A DNA stretch of 64,000 nt, taken from assembly GCF_000237925.1 (NCBI RefSeq), contig NC_031497.1:12012512-12076511 (forward strand), in the 5' to 3' direction. The position numbers and the translations under genes are program-made. Within the stretch, counting starts at the first letter, position 1. Each line of letters opens with the position of its first letter. The notes beneath the pieces were generated by a model. It worked only from the letters and a program-made list of their open reading frames with translations, was not told the origin of the DNA and did no database searches. Positions 46,145-59,163 of this stretch are shown here, piece by piece. The stretch comes from Schistosoma mansoni. Lineage: Eukaryota; Platyhelminthes; Trematoda; Strigeidida; Schistosomatidae.

Positions 46145-49100
46145 ATGTTGGAACAAAGTGTCAATGTCTCACCTTTTATTCCAAAAGAAGACAAAACCTG
46201 CTGGATTTGTTTGAGTTCTGAAGTAGACGGTAACTCAGCCAACTTATGGAGCAGACCCTGTCGCTGTCGTGGCGCACTGAAATGGGTTCATCAAACGTGT
46301 CTTCAAAGGTGGATTAGTGAACAACAACATAGCAGAGGAGAATCGAATTCTATTTCATGTCAGATATGTAATACACCATACATAATAGTTTATCCCGATT
46401 GCGGTAAGTTCTGTTTCATGATATTGGAGAACTAAATAGTACTGAAATTCTTTTCATCTAAGCTAAACTGCAACTAACCTGTTTTTAAGTAGTTTGTTAA
46501 TTATTTTGTAATAACATCTTCATTTTGAAAAGAGCAAGAGCAAAGATTCTATCAGAACAACATGGATTCATTTTATTTCGTTGGTTCTCGTCATTTGCTT
46601 ACAACCCGTGATATTTAAAGTCATAATTATAAAATGGGTTTAAATTACCTACATGAAAGTGTTTAGTTGGAAGTTATGTTGAAGACGTATTCGTATAGTA
46701 TAGCAAGGTTGTAAATAAATTTAATAGACTGAATATTGTAAATATATACCTTATGTAAAAGAAAACCCTGCAACGTTGATTGTGACAACAGTTCAAACGG
46801 CCAGAAACAAGTGATTACATAATGAGTAAACGCTGATAGGAATAAAATGAGTAAAGTTCAGTTGATAAAATAACATTACTAATCAGGAACAAAGTTTAAA
46901 TAAAAAATGTCCACCTCACTTCTGTGAGAGATATACTGAAAAAATTACAACAGAATCTCCATTGACTTATGACCCGTGTATCACAACATCTATCAACTGA
47001 GTCGCTTCATCTTTAGTACCTCAACTAATGCGTAGTTATAAGCGTACATGCACTATTCCTACGCAGTTATCTTTCGTACTATGAAATTATGGCATATACT
47101 GACCACTTTTCCCATCCAGTCCTAGCGTCCGAAAATAATATTCTGTAAAGAATCCTCCAGGATAACCTAGTCGATACTTTGATATAAATACACGGGTTCC
47201 TTGGTTTTTTCACAACAGAGTGAATACAGATATAGGTCCTTTGCATTTCGAACGTAGAAAGCACATGACGTATTGACAGGCATTAATTACTAAGTGATTG
47301 TTAAGTACGTTCAGTAATATTCGGGAAATACTATTAAAGTGTTGGTGTTTAGAACGCTGATATAAGTTGTCGATATTTATTCTATACAAACCTAAAAAGG
47401 GCATTCCGTATACCACAAATGTTCTATAGGTTATAAAATGTATTTTGATTATAGTGCTTCCTATTAGGAAATTTTCGAAAAATTTGGAAGCTCAGTACAG
47501 TCAGGATACAAGGAACTAAGTATCACGGCTGTCTAGGTCATTTGTAGGAAGGAAGTAGCCACTCAATACAGATCAAATACAATAGAAAGTGGAGGCTTAG
47601 AATAATATAATTAAATCATGAAGAAAAAGGAGATATCAATTTTAAGTGAGAAAAAGGCAATGATGATGCAATAGAAGACAGAGCTTTTAAAATAGAACAG
47701 GTGTACCTCGGTGTAAGTTCAACAATAAGAATTCAAAGCATATCTTACCACATTAAGATATTGTGATCTGAATACTCGTGGTCACAGCGTATTTCTCAAG
47801 ATAACAAATATATATCCTCCTCCTTAACGAGTGCTTCCAGAATTTCATCGATAGCAGAATTAAAGAAGAACAGTGAAGTTGAGCAACCTTGCCTTACTGT
47901 CTGTCATATTGGGACAAAAGGGAAAGGTGGTTGTATGTCTTCAGTTTACTCTAGATATTTTGAATAAAGCTTTTAAAGTACTAGTGTACCAGTTCCTATA
48001 TTTCTATCAGTACCTGTTTGTACTCTTGACGAAGCTCTGGAAGATTTGGTAACTTTCACGTACCTGGTCAGCATTATCAATAAAAAGAAGAATCTGATGC
48101 AGATGTCAAGGCAAAGATTGGCAAAGCCAGGGCAGCATTCATACAACTGAAGAACATATAGAACTCAAGAAATCTGTCAGCCAACATTAAATTCAGAATC
48201 CTCAAAACGAACATCAAGATAGTTCTATTGTACGGAGCTGAAACTTGTAGAACTACTGTCAAAAAGGTACTGGTATTCATAAACAGTTATTTACCCGAGA
48301 TATTCAATATCCATTGGCCAGATACCATCAGCAACAGCCTACTGTGGGAGAGAACAAACCAGCTCCCAAATGTAGGGGGAATCAGGAAAAGACGCTGAAA
48401 GTGGATAGGGCATACATCGCGGAAATCATCAAACTGCATCACGAGGGGAGCGCTAACTTGAATTCCCGAATGAAAACGGGAAGGAGGAAGACTGAAGAAC
48501 TTACTACGCCGAGAATTGCAAACAGACATCAAAAGAGTGGATAACAACTGAAAAAGAGATCAGGACAGAGTTGGTTGGAAAATGTTGGTGAGCGGCCTAT
48601 GTTCCACTAGGGGTTTGTATTCTAGTCGGTAGTAGGTTTTCCACAGGCGAACAGTATCTTCCACCAGACATAATGCAACCATTTCATAGAGAAAGTTCCA
48701 CTGAGGAAAACGGGCTCATTCACAGATGGTTAATTTACCTGGCAATCACTCTGATATGTTTTCTAATTTACGATGCAGATGTAGTTGTGACTTCTACTTT
48801 TTGTGTCTGTTATCGAATAGAATACTTCTAAACTACTAAATCTCCCCACGATATTTTTATATTTTAGGATTTTTCTATAATTTTCTTCAGTCTGTTGACC
48901 AAATTACTCGCTCTTTATCATTTGTTCTTACTGGTGGAATAATTTTCGGCTCATTTTACTGGTCTGCTGTAACGTACGGAGCTGTTACAGTAATGCAGGT
49001 TTATGGACATCGTCAAGGTTTACAGGCTATGCGGCTAACAGATCCTCCTCTTCTACTGCTAGGTCTCCCGACTATTCCTTTGTGTCTTGTTTTGGCTAAA

Positions 49101-50731
49101 GCAGTTCAATGGGAAAGCAGACTGCTTATCTTATGGAGAAACCATATAAGTCGTTTACCATTTATTCAGCTGTTCAGACGCAAAGGTAGGTATTATCTGA
49201 ATAATTTATACTTTACCACAATTTGTAGATATTTAGTTCAGTATATACCTGTTTTTATTCAATAAAAAAAATTATTTCTAAGATGCTTATCATTGTATAG
49301 AATTTCGGAACTTAGATATTCAAAATGCTGAACAACTTTGTATTTGCATTACAGTGGCTTTCATATAGTATTTAATGTGTGATAGTGAAAGTAAAGTATG
49401 AGTGGTCGTTGAGCGTGGACAAACAGCCACAACCTCCGGACTATTGAATATGTGATTTCCCATCTTATCATTGATTTCTAGTCTGGAATCACTGTGTTAT
49501 GACTGCTTGTAGTTGTACTGAGTAAAGTATTCTCTAGTGTTAATCTGGTTCTGTCTTGGGTCACAAATCCTGGTCCTGATATAACGTGATTAGTCTTATT
49601 ACCGTATTATCGTAATATACGCGTACCCGAGTAAAATATTGTAAACCATCCGTTATATCAGTATCACTGGCAGACGTACCATTTATTTATCGATGTTATA
49701 GTAATTTTAATAGTTGAGATGGTGAGTCGATTGAGGTAATGAGTTAGAGCAGATAGATGGAACAAGAAAGTCTTACGAAGAAGTATCACTAAAATATCGA
49801 GAGGGTTTGTGATAAAGAATGAAACTTTTAGCTTTAACATCCCTATCGTCTTAGTATAGTCTAGTGAACTGTGATATGTTATTTCAAGATTATTTAGAAA
49901 GTGTTTTTATCCACTGAATGTTAAATCTCGGTTAGTACACTGTGTTATTTTATTTTTTACTTTAAAGATCTCCCAACCTGGCCTGTTAATGATGTTGATA
50001 TAGAACTACGCCCAGAACTCTCTGATATACCTCGTTTATTTTGTAGTGCATTAGCTCTTCCAACAATATCAACCGTTCTCGGACACTTGTTATTTAAACG
50101 GGTGCAGTCTGCTACACACAGAGTTCTCCTGGTAAGATAATTTCTCTTCACGTGTTTTATTAGGTTGGTTGATATCCATAGTGACGATTGTAGAGATTCT
50201 TTAAACTACTGAACTGTGATTAAAAGAATCCAAACAGTTTGTGTTCTGTTATTTAAAAAAGATTTCCAAACTAAATTATACAAATGTCATTATTCTGCTG
50301 TGGAGTAGAAAACAGGCTATTCAAAATTCATTTGATCAACTGCTGTACTTTCTAGCATCGAATTGTAAAGTACGTTTATAAACGTGGTACAAATTCGTAC
50401 TTCCACATAGATTCAGATGTCACTCGTTTGAAATAATAAGTTTGTGCATCTTAGTTGTTGTGTTAATTAAACAATGCAATATTAATTCTAGATAGTTAAT
50501 TGTATCTAATATCAGTAGTAGTTTGGAAACTATGCTGTTTCAGTTACCATTCAAAAATTCATTGGTTCATCATGCATATTCGATCAAACAATTTAATTGG
50601 TTTATTTCTCCAATCTTATTTTCTAGGGTGGATTGACGTATCTTGGAGTGAAAGGGCTCCTGACCATATATTATCGAGAGTTGCAATATATCCGTATATG
50701 TTATAGACAAGTAAAAGATTACGATGAATAA
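46145..50731 (+). CDS. MARCHF5: MARCHF5-type mitochondrial RING-CH E3 ubiquitin ligase, complete
   Basis: In animals MARCHF5 is an outer mitochondrial membrane E3 ligase acting on fission and fusion factors. Four exons: 46145-46403, 48868-49185, 49968-50131, 50627-50731. Each junction is GT..AG and keeps the frame (phases 1, 1, 0). They total 846 nt, or 281 residues, against about 278 in vertebrates. RING-CH: Cys19-x2-Cys22, Cys39 and Cys41 (RPCRCRG), His49-x2-Cys52 ([10 protein letters not shown]), Cys72-x2-Cys75. Exon 2 carries [19 protein letters not shown] and [13 protein letters not shown] (two membrane segments). Exons 3 and 4 carry two more ([28 protein letters not shown]). Stop TAA 50729-50731. 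No lesion seen. Intron 1 is loaded with RTE debris. Confidence 0.95.
47815..47990 (-). mobile_element. RTE (SR3-like) RT fragment
   Basis: Antisense DNA matches the block FLFNFAIDDILETAL of the 38-42 kb element (plus-strand words GATGGCAAAGTTGAAGAGGA there and GATAGCAGAATTAAAGAAGA here), followed by the GVRQGC region and the segment after it. Confidence 0.6.
48000..48600 (+). mobile_element. RTE (SR2-like) C-terminal fragment
   Basis: Broken frames give [56 protein letters not shown] and the closing SW.ENVGERP.FH. This is the end of the ORF of the family inserted at 10751-14446. It is 5'-truncated and fused back to back with the antisense fragment at 47815. Confidence 0.75.
49186..49967 (+). 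other. MARCHF5 intron 2
   Basis: 782 nt, GTAGGT to TTAAAG. Nothing recognised inside. Confidence 0.85.
50132..50626 (+). other. MARCHF5 intron 3
   Basis: 495 nt, GTAAGA to TTCTAG. Nothing recognised inside. Confidence 0.85.
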
Positions 50732-51109
50732 GTAATATCGAGATTTCACTTTTGTAATCACAGCGATATTAGAATCATTCTATTTATGTATTAATTGTAC
50801 AGAACAAATATATAAGCGTGATAGTTTTGAGGTTGATTCTTTACTTTATAAAAAATTGAGTGATAAACTGTATATACGTTTCTGTCGTATTATTCTATAT
50901 TTATTCGAAGTTTGAGGACGATATTTAAGTGTGTTATCTAACAATTATGATGAATATTCGCTGATCAGCTGTCCTATTATTTGATTGGACTTCGCAATGA
51001 ACCTAATACATCCACTGCCGTTAAAACTTTAAAATTTTAGTTCCTCTTTTTAATGATTATCAAACATGTAATTCTTTTATCGCGTCTTCTCCCTACCTAG
51101 GATTCTTTT

Positions 51110-52310
51110 CCCAATGTTCGTATACTGAAGCAACCAAGGTCTAATGTAAGGATAGTTTTTCTTGACTTGAAAGCAGCGTTTCACTCTGTAGACGAGAGGC
51201 TCTGTGGCAGTGTCTGTCATTGAGAGGTGTGCCTCAGAAGTACATAAACCTTGTGAAGGCTCTTTACTCGAACACTACCAGTCAAGTGAGAGCTTGTGGC
51301 GAACTGTCATCTGGTTTTACAACCTCAAGTGGTGTGCGGCAAGGCTGTCCACTATGCCCATTTTTGTTTAACTTCACTATAGACCTATTGCTGTAAATAA
51401 CACTCTCGTCAACTGAATTTTCAGGAATTGACCTCCCACTAGGAGGTGGTGCTCTTCTCGACTCAGAATACGCAGATGACTTAGTTCTATCTGGTGAAGA
51501 CGCTGATAAAATGCAGAGTTTTGGTAGGATTGAGCAACAATGCCAGGATGTTTGAGGTACGTTTCGATTTAGAATGTGCAGATGATAAAATGTAGAGTCT
51601 TCTATTAGCACTGAGTACCAATACAAGGATATTTGGAATGGGTTTCTCCCCCTCTAAATGTAAATTATTACTTTACGACTGGCCTGCGTCAACACCTAAA
51701 CTAAGGACAGGAAGTGAAGTAGTCGAACACGTCGACAACTTCATTTATCTTGAAAGTCTGATCAGCCCTAATGGGTTGGTGTCTGACGAAATCTCAGCAC
51801 GGATTCAGAAAGCTCGTTTGGCTTTTGCCAACTTACGTAACCTATGGCGAAGACGAGATATCCGTTTATTAATTATGGGATGAGTATACTGTGCAGCAGT
51901 TCGTTCTGTTTTACTGTACGGCTGTGAAACATGGCCATTAAGTGTAGAAGATACTCGTAAGCTACTAGTATTTGATCATAGATGTCTTAGAAATATTGCT
52001 TGCATCTGCTGGGATCACCGGTTAAGTAATAGTGAGGTTAGACACAGCAATTACCAAGACGCTCTATGCTGACTAATGTAGCGGATGGTTGGAAGAAAGT
52101 TAGGGATGGCCAAACCGAAATGTGGCATTAGAGCTTGAAGTCAATAACTTCTAGTCTGAGTCATGTTGGTAGATGGAGACTACTTGGTTGGGGCCCGCGT
52201 GACTATCGTAACCAATGGTTGGAGACTCTAGGTGACATGGTTCAAAATCGATCACAATGGCGTAGGTGTATACACTCTTTATCTTCCCTTAAACCTTAAG
52301 ATTAAAATTG
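51110..52310 (+). mobile_element. RTE (SR3-like family) RT and C-terminal fragment
   Basis: Reads VRIVFLDLKAAFHSVDE, GVRQGCPLCPFLFNFTIDLL, LLDSEYADDLVLSGEDADKM (catalytic ADD intact), then after a partial tandem duplication at about 51530-51630 MGFSPSKCKLLLYDWPAS, EISARIQKARLAFANLRNLW and LLYGCETWPLSVEDTRKL. A 5'-truncated copy with several stops. It lies just downstream of MARCHF5 in the same orientation. Confidence 0.8.
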
Positions 52311-53758
52311 CTTCATAACGTTCTTCCTTCCTATACTATATCCTTATATACAACCTATCTTTTATATACTACCACCACTAAATTTACTATTTCTATGAAT
52401 CAGATGTTCATGTTGTTGTGCTAGCGAGGCATGGCAACTTGGACCAATTCATATGTGTGCCTGATCCTACGTTGTAGCTGACTGACCGCGTGAATGTTAG
52501 GATTGCTGGCTGCTGTTAGTGTTAATATGTTAAAACGCTCAAGCGATTTATAACAATTTTCGGTAAACTTAATCTATCACCAAATACTCTCAGAATGAAT
52601 TCTGATGCACGAAACTATTTATTAAACAACTGTATACCCATTCAAGCTGGTAAATGTGGTCCTATCAATCAACAGTAAAAATTAATTAGTCCAAGTGATA
52701 ACGTGAAGATTCCCTTGGATTTCACTTAATTCCAACAAAGTATTCTTTTTTTATCCTATTTGTATGGTCATTTCTGGTTGAGAGTTGTTGGTGTTCATTA
52801 AAATCAGTGTTAGTGACTTTGTTTTGCTGGAAACTGGTGTATTATAACACGTTTCTTATTGTTTCAATTAATAAAATATTAGATCCAGACATACTTCGAA
52901 AGTATGACCAACTTAATCCTCAGGGATATCTTTAAGAAAAAATGACGTGATAAATCTCAACAGATAACATAGTTAATAACAATTGATAATCGTAGCTTAC
53001 TGTTTTAGAATTGCATTCTACGAGACTGAAGTAGCACCCTATAGAGATGTAGTATTAAGTTAGCGTATGCAAAAAACTAAACTATTTGAATTAATCCGCT
53101 TTAAACGAAGCTACGTTCCTAGTTTAACCAATAAATGAGTGGAAACTTCTCAAAATACGTAACACCACAAACTATCATTGCGTTTTTCTCTTTTATATAA
53201 CGAAAACTGCTGAGCTAATTAGTGCTAGTTTGATTTAACAGAAGATAAAAAATCGAAGGAAATGTAAGATACATATAAGTGTGATTGCATGTAGGCTTTT
53301 ACACATAGCATATTAGGAAAACTATAGCAATTTAGCTGAAGATTTTTCATTTTAATAGATATAGGTTGTTTTCGACGTGCGACCGAGTGCTAAACTAAAG
53401 ATATGGGACAAAATTTTGAAGGTAATACAACCTGAAATACTTGGCAAAAAACCTGTTGAACACAATGAGTATCTGTACCAAATCGGAAAGACATGAAGAT
53501 GAGACGCTCAGCGTTGAGGTCAATACCGATGCATAGATCTATTTTTACTTTTTATCCATTAATGTTGAATTCTAGCATTAATTTCACATCAATATAGAAA
53601 TGGCGAAATATTGCTAATTTTATCAGGGTTAAACAAACTTACGCTGTAGTACACTCAATAATAGAGGATGAAAAATATTCTCACCATTCGAAGTTAGAGA
53701 ATGAAATTTCTTGTTTCATAAGAAAATCTACTGTAATTACTTCAACTAAATATTCAGT

Positions 53759-53798
<40 letters not shown>

Positions 53799-53968
53799 TT
53801 CATAAAATAACTAAAAAGATCTTGTGAAATGAACGTTTAAAAAGTAATTTGAATAGAAAAGTCAACCTGACTGACTATATACACTTTACTTCTATACTCT
53901 AAGGTTTATTATTTCCAAAGTTCTCATCATATGAACTGTATTTGTGTGCTCAGTTGTTCAATCTCGTA
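52311..53968. other. Region between convergent MARCHF5 and LIAS
   Basis: AT-rich. It must hold the LIAS 3' UTR at its right end. An AT microsatellite is listed separately. No gene seen. Confidence 0.5.
53763..53796. repeat. AT dinucleotide microsatellite
   Basis: About 17 uninterrupted AT units, about 170 bp beyond the LIAS stop codon, possibly inside its 3' UTR. Confidence 0.95.
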
Positions 53969-56900
53969 TCATATGTTTTTCCGTTTACGTTGATCTATAA
54001 TGTGTTTTATATAATATTCACCTGCTCGATATGATGATCGAACTAATGGTCCACTAGCTGTATATAAAAATCCCAAATCATTGCCAATTTTCGCCCAATA
54101 ATCAAATTTATCTGGATGAATATATTCTTTAACCTTGAAAAAAAAATTTTTTTTAAAGAAAAGTCCAATTGTATTATTTAATGCTACAACATAAAAATAA
54201 CATAAACATGTCTAACAAGTTTTACATTACAAAAACTGTTACTACAAACCATCATAAAACTAAATTATTGAATAATCTGGAAGATGTTATTATCCAAAAT
54301 AAGTGGGAACTGGGTGATTATAGATTAGTAATCAACAGAATTGAATATAGAGAATTTAATTACTGGAAATTTATTTCGTTTCAGAAATCTTTTAAACATT
54401 GAAGTATTATTTATGTAAAATGGAATTTTAAAAGTTATTCCGAAAATACGCAATGTCTATTACATCACTAATATTCTGAAACACAATCAATTCTAGGAAA
54501 TTCAGGTCATCATTTTCGTTAATACTTAAAACGTACGTAGAATTATTTGTAAGGATTCTTGTTTAGCAAGTCTTGTGACAGTGTTATTGAAAAGAGCACC
54601 AAGAAGGCAGATTCATTTGTGTTAGACTACATGAAATTCCGAACGATCGGGACCACCACACCGAACCATTGTAGTGTCGCGTTGCAGATTAATTAAATGT
54701 TGATATTCATTTGCAATATCTGTAAGAGTCAGTTTGGGATCTTGATCCAATCGGCATGGTAACTTTTTCTAATATCAATGAACTTTTGTGATTAGAGACT
54801 AGATGAAGATGAGGGCTTTAAAGTAATCTTCAGTCAGTGACTTCAGCCAGAAGCATTCACGCTTGACGATGCTCACATACGTAATGAAATCAGCGTCTTT
54901 GTTCATAACCAGCTTCAAACATCAATAACGCGCGTTGAACAGTGAGGAGTTATGTCCAGACTGTTAGCTCAATGACTGGACGATGTCGAAGAGTGAGTAG
55001 TGATGTGGGTTCAGAGGCGAAATCAAATTAAATCATAAGGACCCGGCTTTCAAGTCTCATCTCGGTTAGCAGAATAAAATTTAAATAAGTCCTCATAGCG
55101 CCGTAACCACATATTAAAAGTAACATTGGTATCGGGATCGCGATGAAATCCAGAGATACTGCTTGCGATGTCATCAACTAACGGTGCAGTAGTAGAATTA
55201 GATGTGCTCGGTTGTGCGGTAGGAACAATTTTTCGTTCCTGCTAACATTTGCATCACTTTCAGTTGCTGTTCTAACAATAATTTCACTTTTGAAGGGTCC
55301 ATGCTTGCACCATCCTCATTGCCAAATTGCTGTTTGAAGAGATTACGAGGTCACCCTAAATCGGCGAAAGGGACGAAGGACCAGTGACATAACGACAAGA
55401 CATCTAAACTAGTCCAGTGCGTCTCAGTCCCACCAACTAGAGGGAGAAATCTATATTCAGATGAGGGACGGTATATTCCACAAGCAGCCAGAAGCACGGA
55501 CAATAACAAGCATACAACTCAAGCGTATGTATACAGCATAAAAATGTCTTTGGAAAACGTCACAAAATAGTACATTAAAAATGACAACCGACCAATGAAA
55601 TTCAGCTTCGAGCCAACGCTTTCATCTTACACCAGGATGGCCGCTGTGGAATTGTTTCAGAACACTGTGGCGTAATGTTTTTGGAACAATAATTCTGTCA
55701 CCAAACATAATACATGAATCGACCATCATGAGTGAGTCTCGCCGGCGAAAATATTGTAACATCTCTCCTCGAAAATGACGGTTTGACCACTTGATGAGGA
55801 GATAACCACTAACTTCTCTTAATGTCTTGTCATTTTCCGTGGCTTCTTTGATAGTTTGAAAGTAACTGGTAAACCATCGACTGCGTCTTCCAACACTCGA
55901 TGTACTTCTGCTTCCATCTCAATTGCTGTCACCAAGGTATCTTCTTGTTTTACTCGTCAAACAATCAGTCTAGACAAAGCGTCAGCTTGTCCAAAATCAG
56001 TAGTAGGCTGGTACTTGATCTTGAAGTCATAACCCGAGAGTGTAGTTCCCTACCGTTGCAATCTGTTTGCTGTGTATACCGGGGTACTTTTCTTCGACCC
56101 AAAAATGGCTAACAATGGTCAGTTAGTAGAGTGAACTGGCGTTCAACTATCATCTTATGAAACTTCTTTACGCCGAAGATAATCGACAATGCTTTCTTCT
56201 CGACCTGACTGTAGTTACGTTCTGCTGTAGTTAACGATATAGCTGCATGCGATATAGCTTTCTCAGATCTGGCCAACATAACCTGCTCCACATGAGCGAG
56301 TAAACTAACAGATCAGCATTGATTCGGCCAAAAGCGAGAGCTTATCCTTCATATGGTTTGGAATCATAGGCCAACTAGGATGTTTTTTCAGGGATCTTGA
56401 TAGCCTGTTTTCCAAAATTTTTCTGCTGCAGTATATTTAGAATGCATGTCCATGAAGAAAGTCTTCTCTGGTATTGTGGGAACTTCTGCGTTGTTGTTTC
56501 GACTTTCTATCTTTCCCAGTGAATCTAGGCGGATATCCATTATTGGTCAGTATGTGCCGTAGTTTATCAATTTAGATATCGATTGTATCTTCGAAACAGA
56601 AACATCTAACGCTCATACAGAGAGAATGGATCAGATTTCTCTTTTGCTTCAGTGGGACCCAACTTTGAAAATTTCTGATAGGAAATATCTCTACTAAAAC
56701 GTAGCGCTACAGTTAGTTCAGGAGCACCCAACCACTACAAACAATCATTAAGTGAGGATAAGAACTAGTCGATAATTTTGATCAACAGAGAAACCAGTTT
56801 TAACGATTTAATCACTTAACACGTAGTGTTGAGTTACCTAATTTATCTAACACAGAAAATATTTTGCTTAGCAGGTGATAGATTTCGATGTCCAGATAAA

Positions 56901-59127
56901 TTTTTCTCAGAGGAGAAGAATTGACTAGAAGCCTAAACTTTAATAAAATGAAAGGGTTTATAAGTACAAGTCTTCTATATCAAGATTCTATGACTTACGA
57001 AAGCAGTTAGGCTTAATAACTACTACAGCCAACGATATTACGGTACTGTTTAATTATTAGTGTTCATGCAACATTAAAAATTACGCATTTATCTGATATA
57101 TTTGAGTGATCCATTTCTTCGGAAAAATGAATTACGTCGTTTAGACTATAGGGCATCATTTTCCCAAGAACTGGTCCCACTTATCCAAATAAGAATTAAG
57201 TCAACTTATGACATGATGAGTTTAACATAGACATTATAGGTCCAAATTGGATGTTGGATTTGTGTACTTTAAGATGATGCACGAAAGGCAGTCTGTCATC
57301 CTTTTCCCTTCAGATTGCTGTGCATTGAGTTAATAATGAGTTTCCTTAAAATATTTATCGATTATGTTTCCGATTGTTACAGATGGAATCTTTCTTAGAT
57401 TTGTCAATCTGGAATTTCGATGTATCGTTGAGAATTCAAAACATTTTACAGACAGGGTCTCTTCAATATATTCTTACAACATGGGAACTTTTATCAGATT
57501 TTATTAATCTTTTGGGAGAGAACTACACTTTTAGTTTTATTAGTATAGGGTTGTGGAGATTGTTAAGTTTTAATTGAGACCATGGACCGACCAATGTTAG
57601 ACCAACATTGAAAACTGTGAACCGGTGTTAATGTCTAGCTTCAACCAATCCATTGTGCTCAGTTCGTTACTGCTTCACAGTGGTCACGGCTTCTCATTAA
57701 AACTCCGAGAATTACTTCTGGAGGCTAGTCACTAGTTAGCATATGATGATAATCAGTATAGGTATGGTGGTCTAACATTGATCGGTTCGTGATATCAATT
57801 AAAACTTGCACTTTTGTTTAGTTTTATATTTGACAAATAATGAATATATGTTACCAGAGGTTCGAGGAATTCTTCATGTACTATTTCAGTAGTGTTTTTT
57901 CAAAAGATTTAGATGCATCCCATTGTAGGTCGAATGGAGGAACAATCGTAAACAGAGTCAACAAACTTCTTAAGGAATTGATAACTCAACTCATAACAAT
58001 CTGAAGGAGAAAGAATCACGGACTGCCTTTTGTGTATTACCTTCCTAAAGTACAAAAATCCAACATCCCATTTCGTTTGTACGAAGAAATGGATCATTTA
58101 AAAAAATATCTATTCATTGAAAACTCGACTAGGTAAAAGGTTGCACCAATTTACCATACTTTATTATAGTGATTTACAAAATTTTTGATTTAATTTATCA
58201 AGGGTCGAGATGAATCGTTCCTGTTGCACGAGCTGTCAATGGGGTTATCATATTTTATACAACGCAATAGCTCATTATTAAAGTACGAGTGTTTTTCTTT
58301 ATATCTGAAATCAGGAAAAGAATTTTTTTATTAAACCAGTCTATTAGTTGTAGAAACTAACTTAACGGAATAGCAGTATCATGAATTCTGCTCTAGTGCT
58401 AATTATTCATAAGTCCAAAAAGTTATTTATTTTAGTAAAACTAAAATAAATTAAAAGCTGACAATAGCTCACTTTTAGATGACGCTTAGTCGGTTGTACA
58501 TATTGTCCAATTGTTACACAGTCAACTCCAGCCTGACGTAAGTCTTTAAGAGCTATCATTACTTCTTTTTCTTTCTCACCAAGACCCAACATAATACTGG
58601 ATTTTGTGACGACTAAAAAGTCGGCATCTCCGGATGACACAAGCCTATTACTACGTTCTTTTGCAGTCTCTAGGCTTCGAAGTGACTGAATATAACCAGC
58701 TCGGTGATCCCTCACAACGCTAAAAGAATTTAAAAGTTCTTGGAATAAAATTATATAAAACACTCAATAATCATAAAGAAAACTGAATACATTATACAAA
58801 CAGATAACGTTGGATTGATTATTCCTTTTATTTAGTTTTGATGCTAAGATATCAGTTAGACTAGCAGTTTAACTGAAAAACTCCTTATATTGCATTAACG
58901 ATTAAGCTATTATAGTTACACATTTCTTCAATCTTCAAAAATACGATCCCATAGTAACATGCGATATATTTTGGAAAGCAGTTTAGTCCCAAAAAAGGCA
59001 GTATTAAACTTAACTGCTTTGCATAATAATCCTGTAGTGACAATTCATTAATTAAATAACGAATAGTCCAGAACCGGAAGAATGGTCGACAGTAAACGAT
59101 TGTTTATAAGAGCCGCTTGTAGGTCAT

Positions 59128-59163
<36 letters not shown>

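Larger units (their letters stand above)
46404..48867 (+). other. MARCHF5 intron 1
   Basis: 2,464 nt from GTAAGT to TTTTAG. It contains RTE fragments in both orientations (listed below). The 46440-47800 part is AT-rich with nothing certain; a weak CR1/RTE-like peptide on the minus strand near 47080-47420 was not convincing. Confidence 0.85.

Noticed and set aside
47079-47416. Minus-strand CR1 or RTE C-terminal fragment in MARCHF5 intron 1
   Set aside because: Only short, weak resemblance (for example [10 protein letters not shown]); not enough to claim an element.
57374-57577. 67-codon ORF with hydrophobic content
   Set aside because: Short, AT-rich, and overlaps an inverted-repeat arm; no family recognised.
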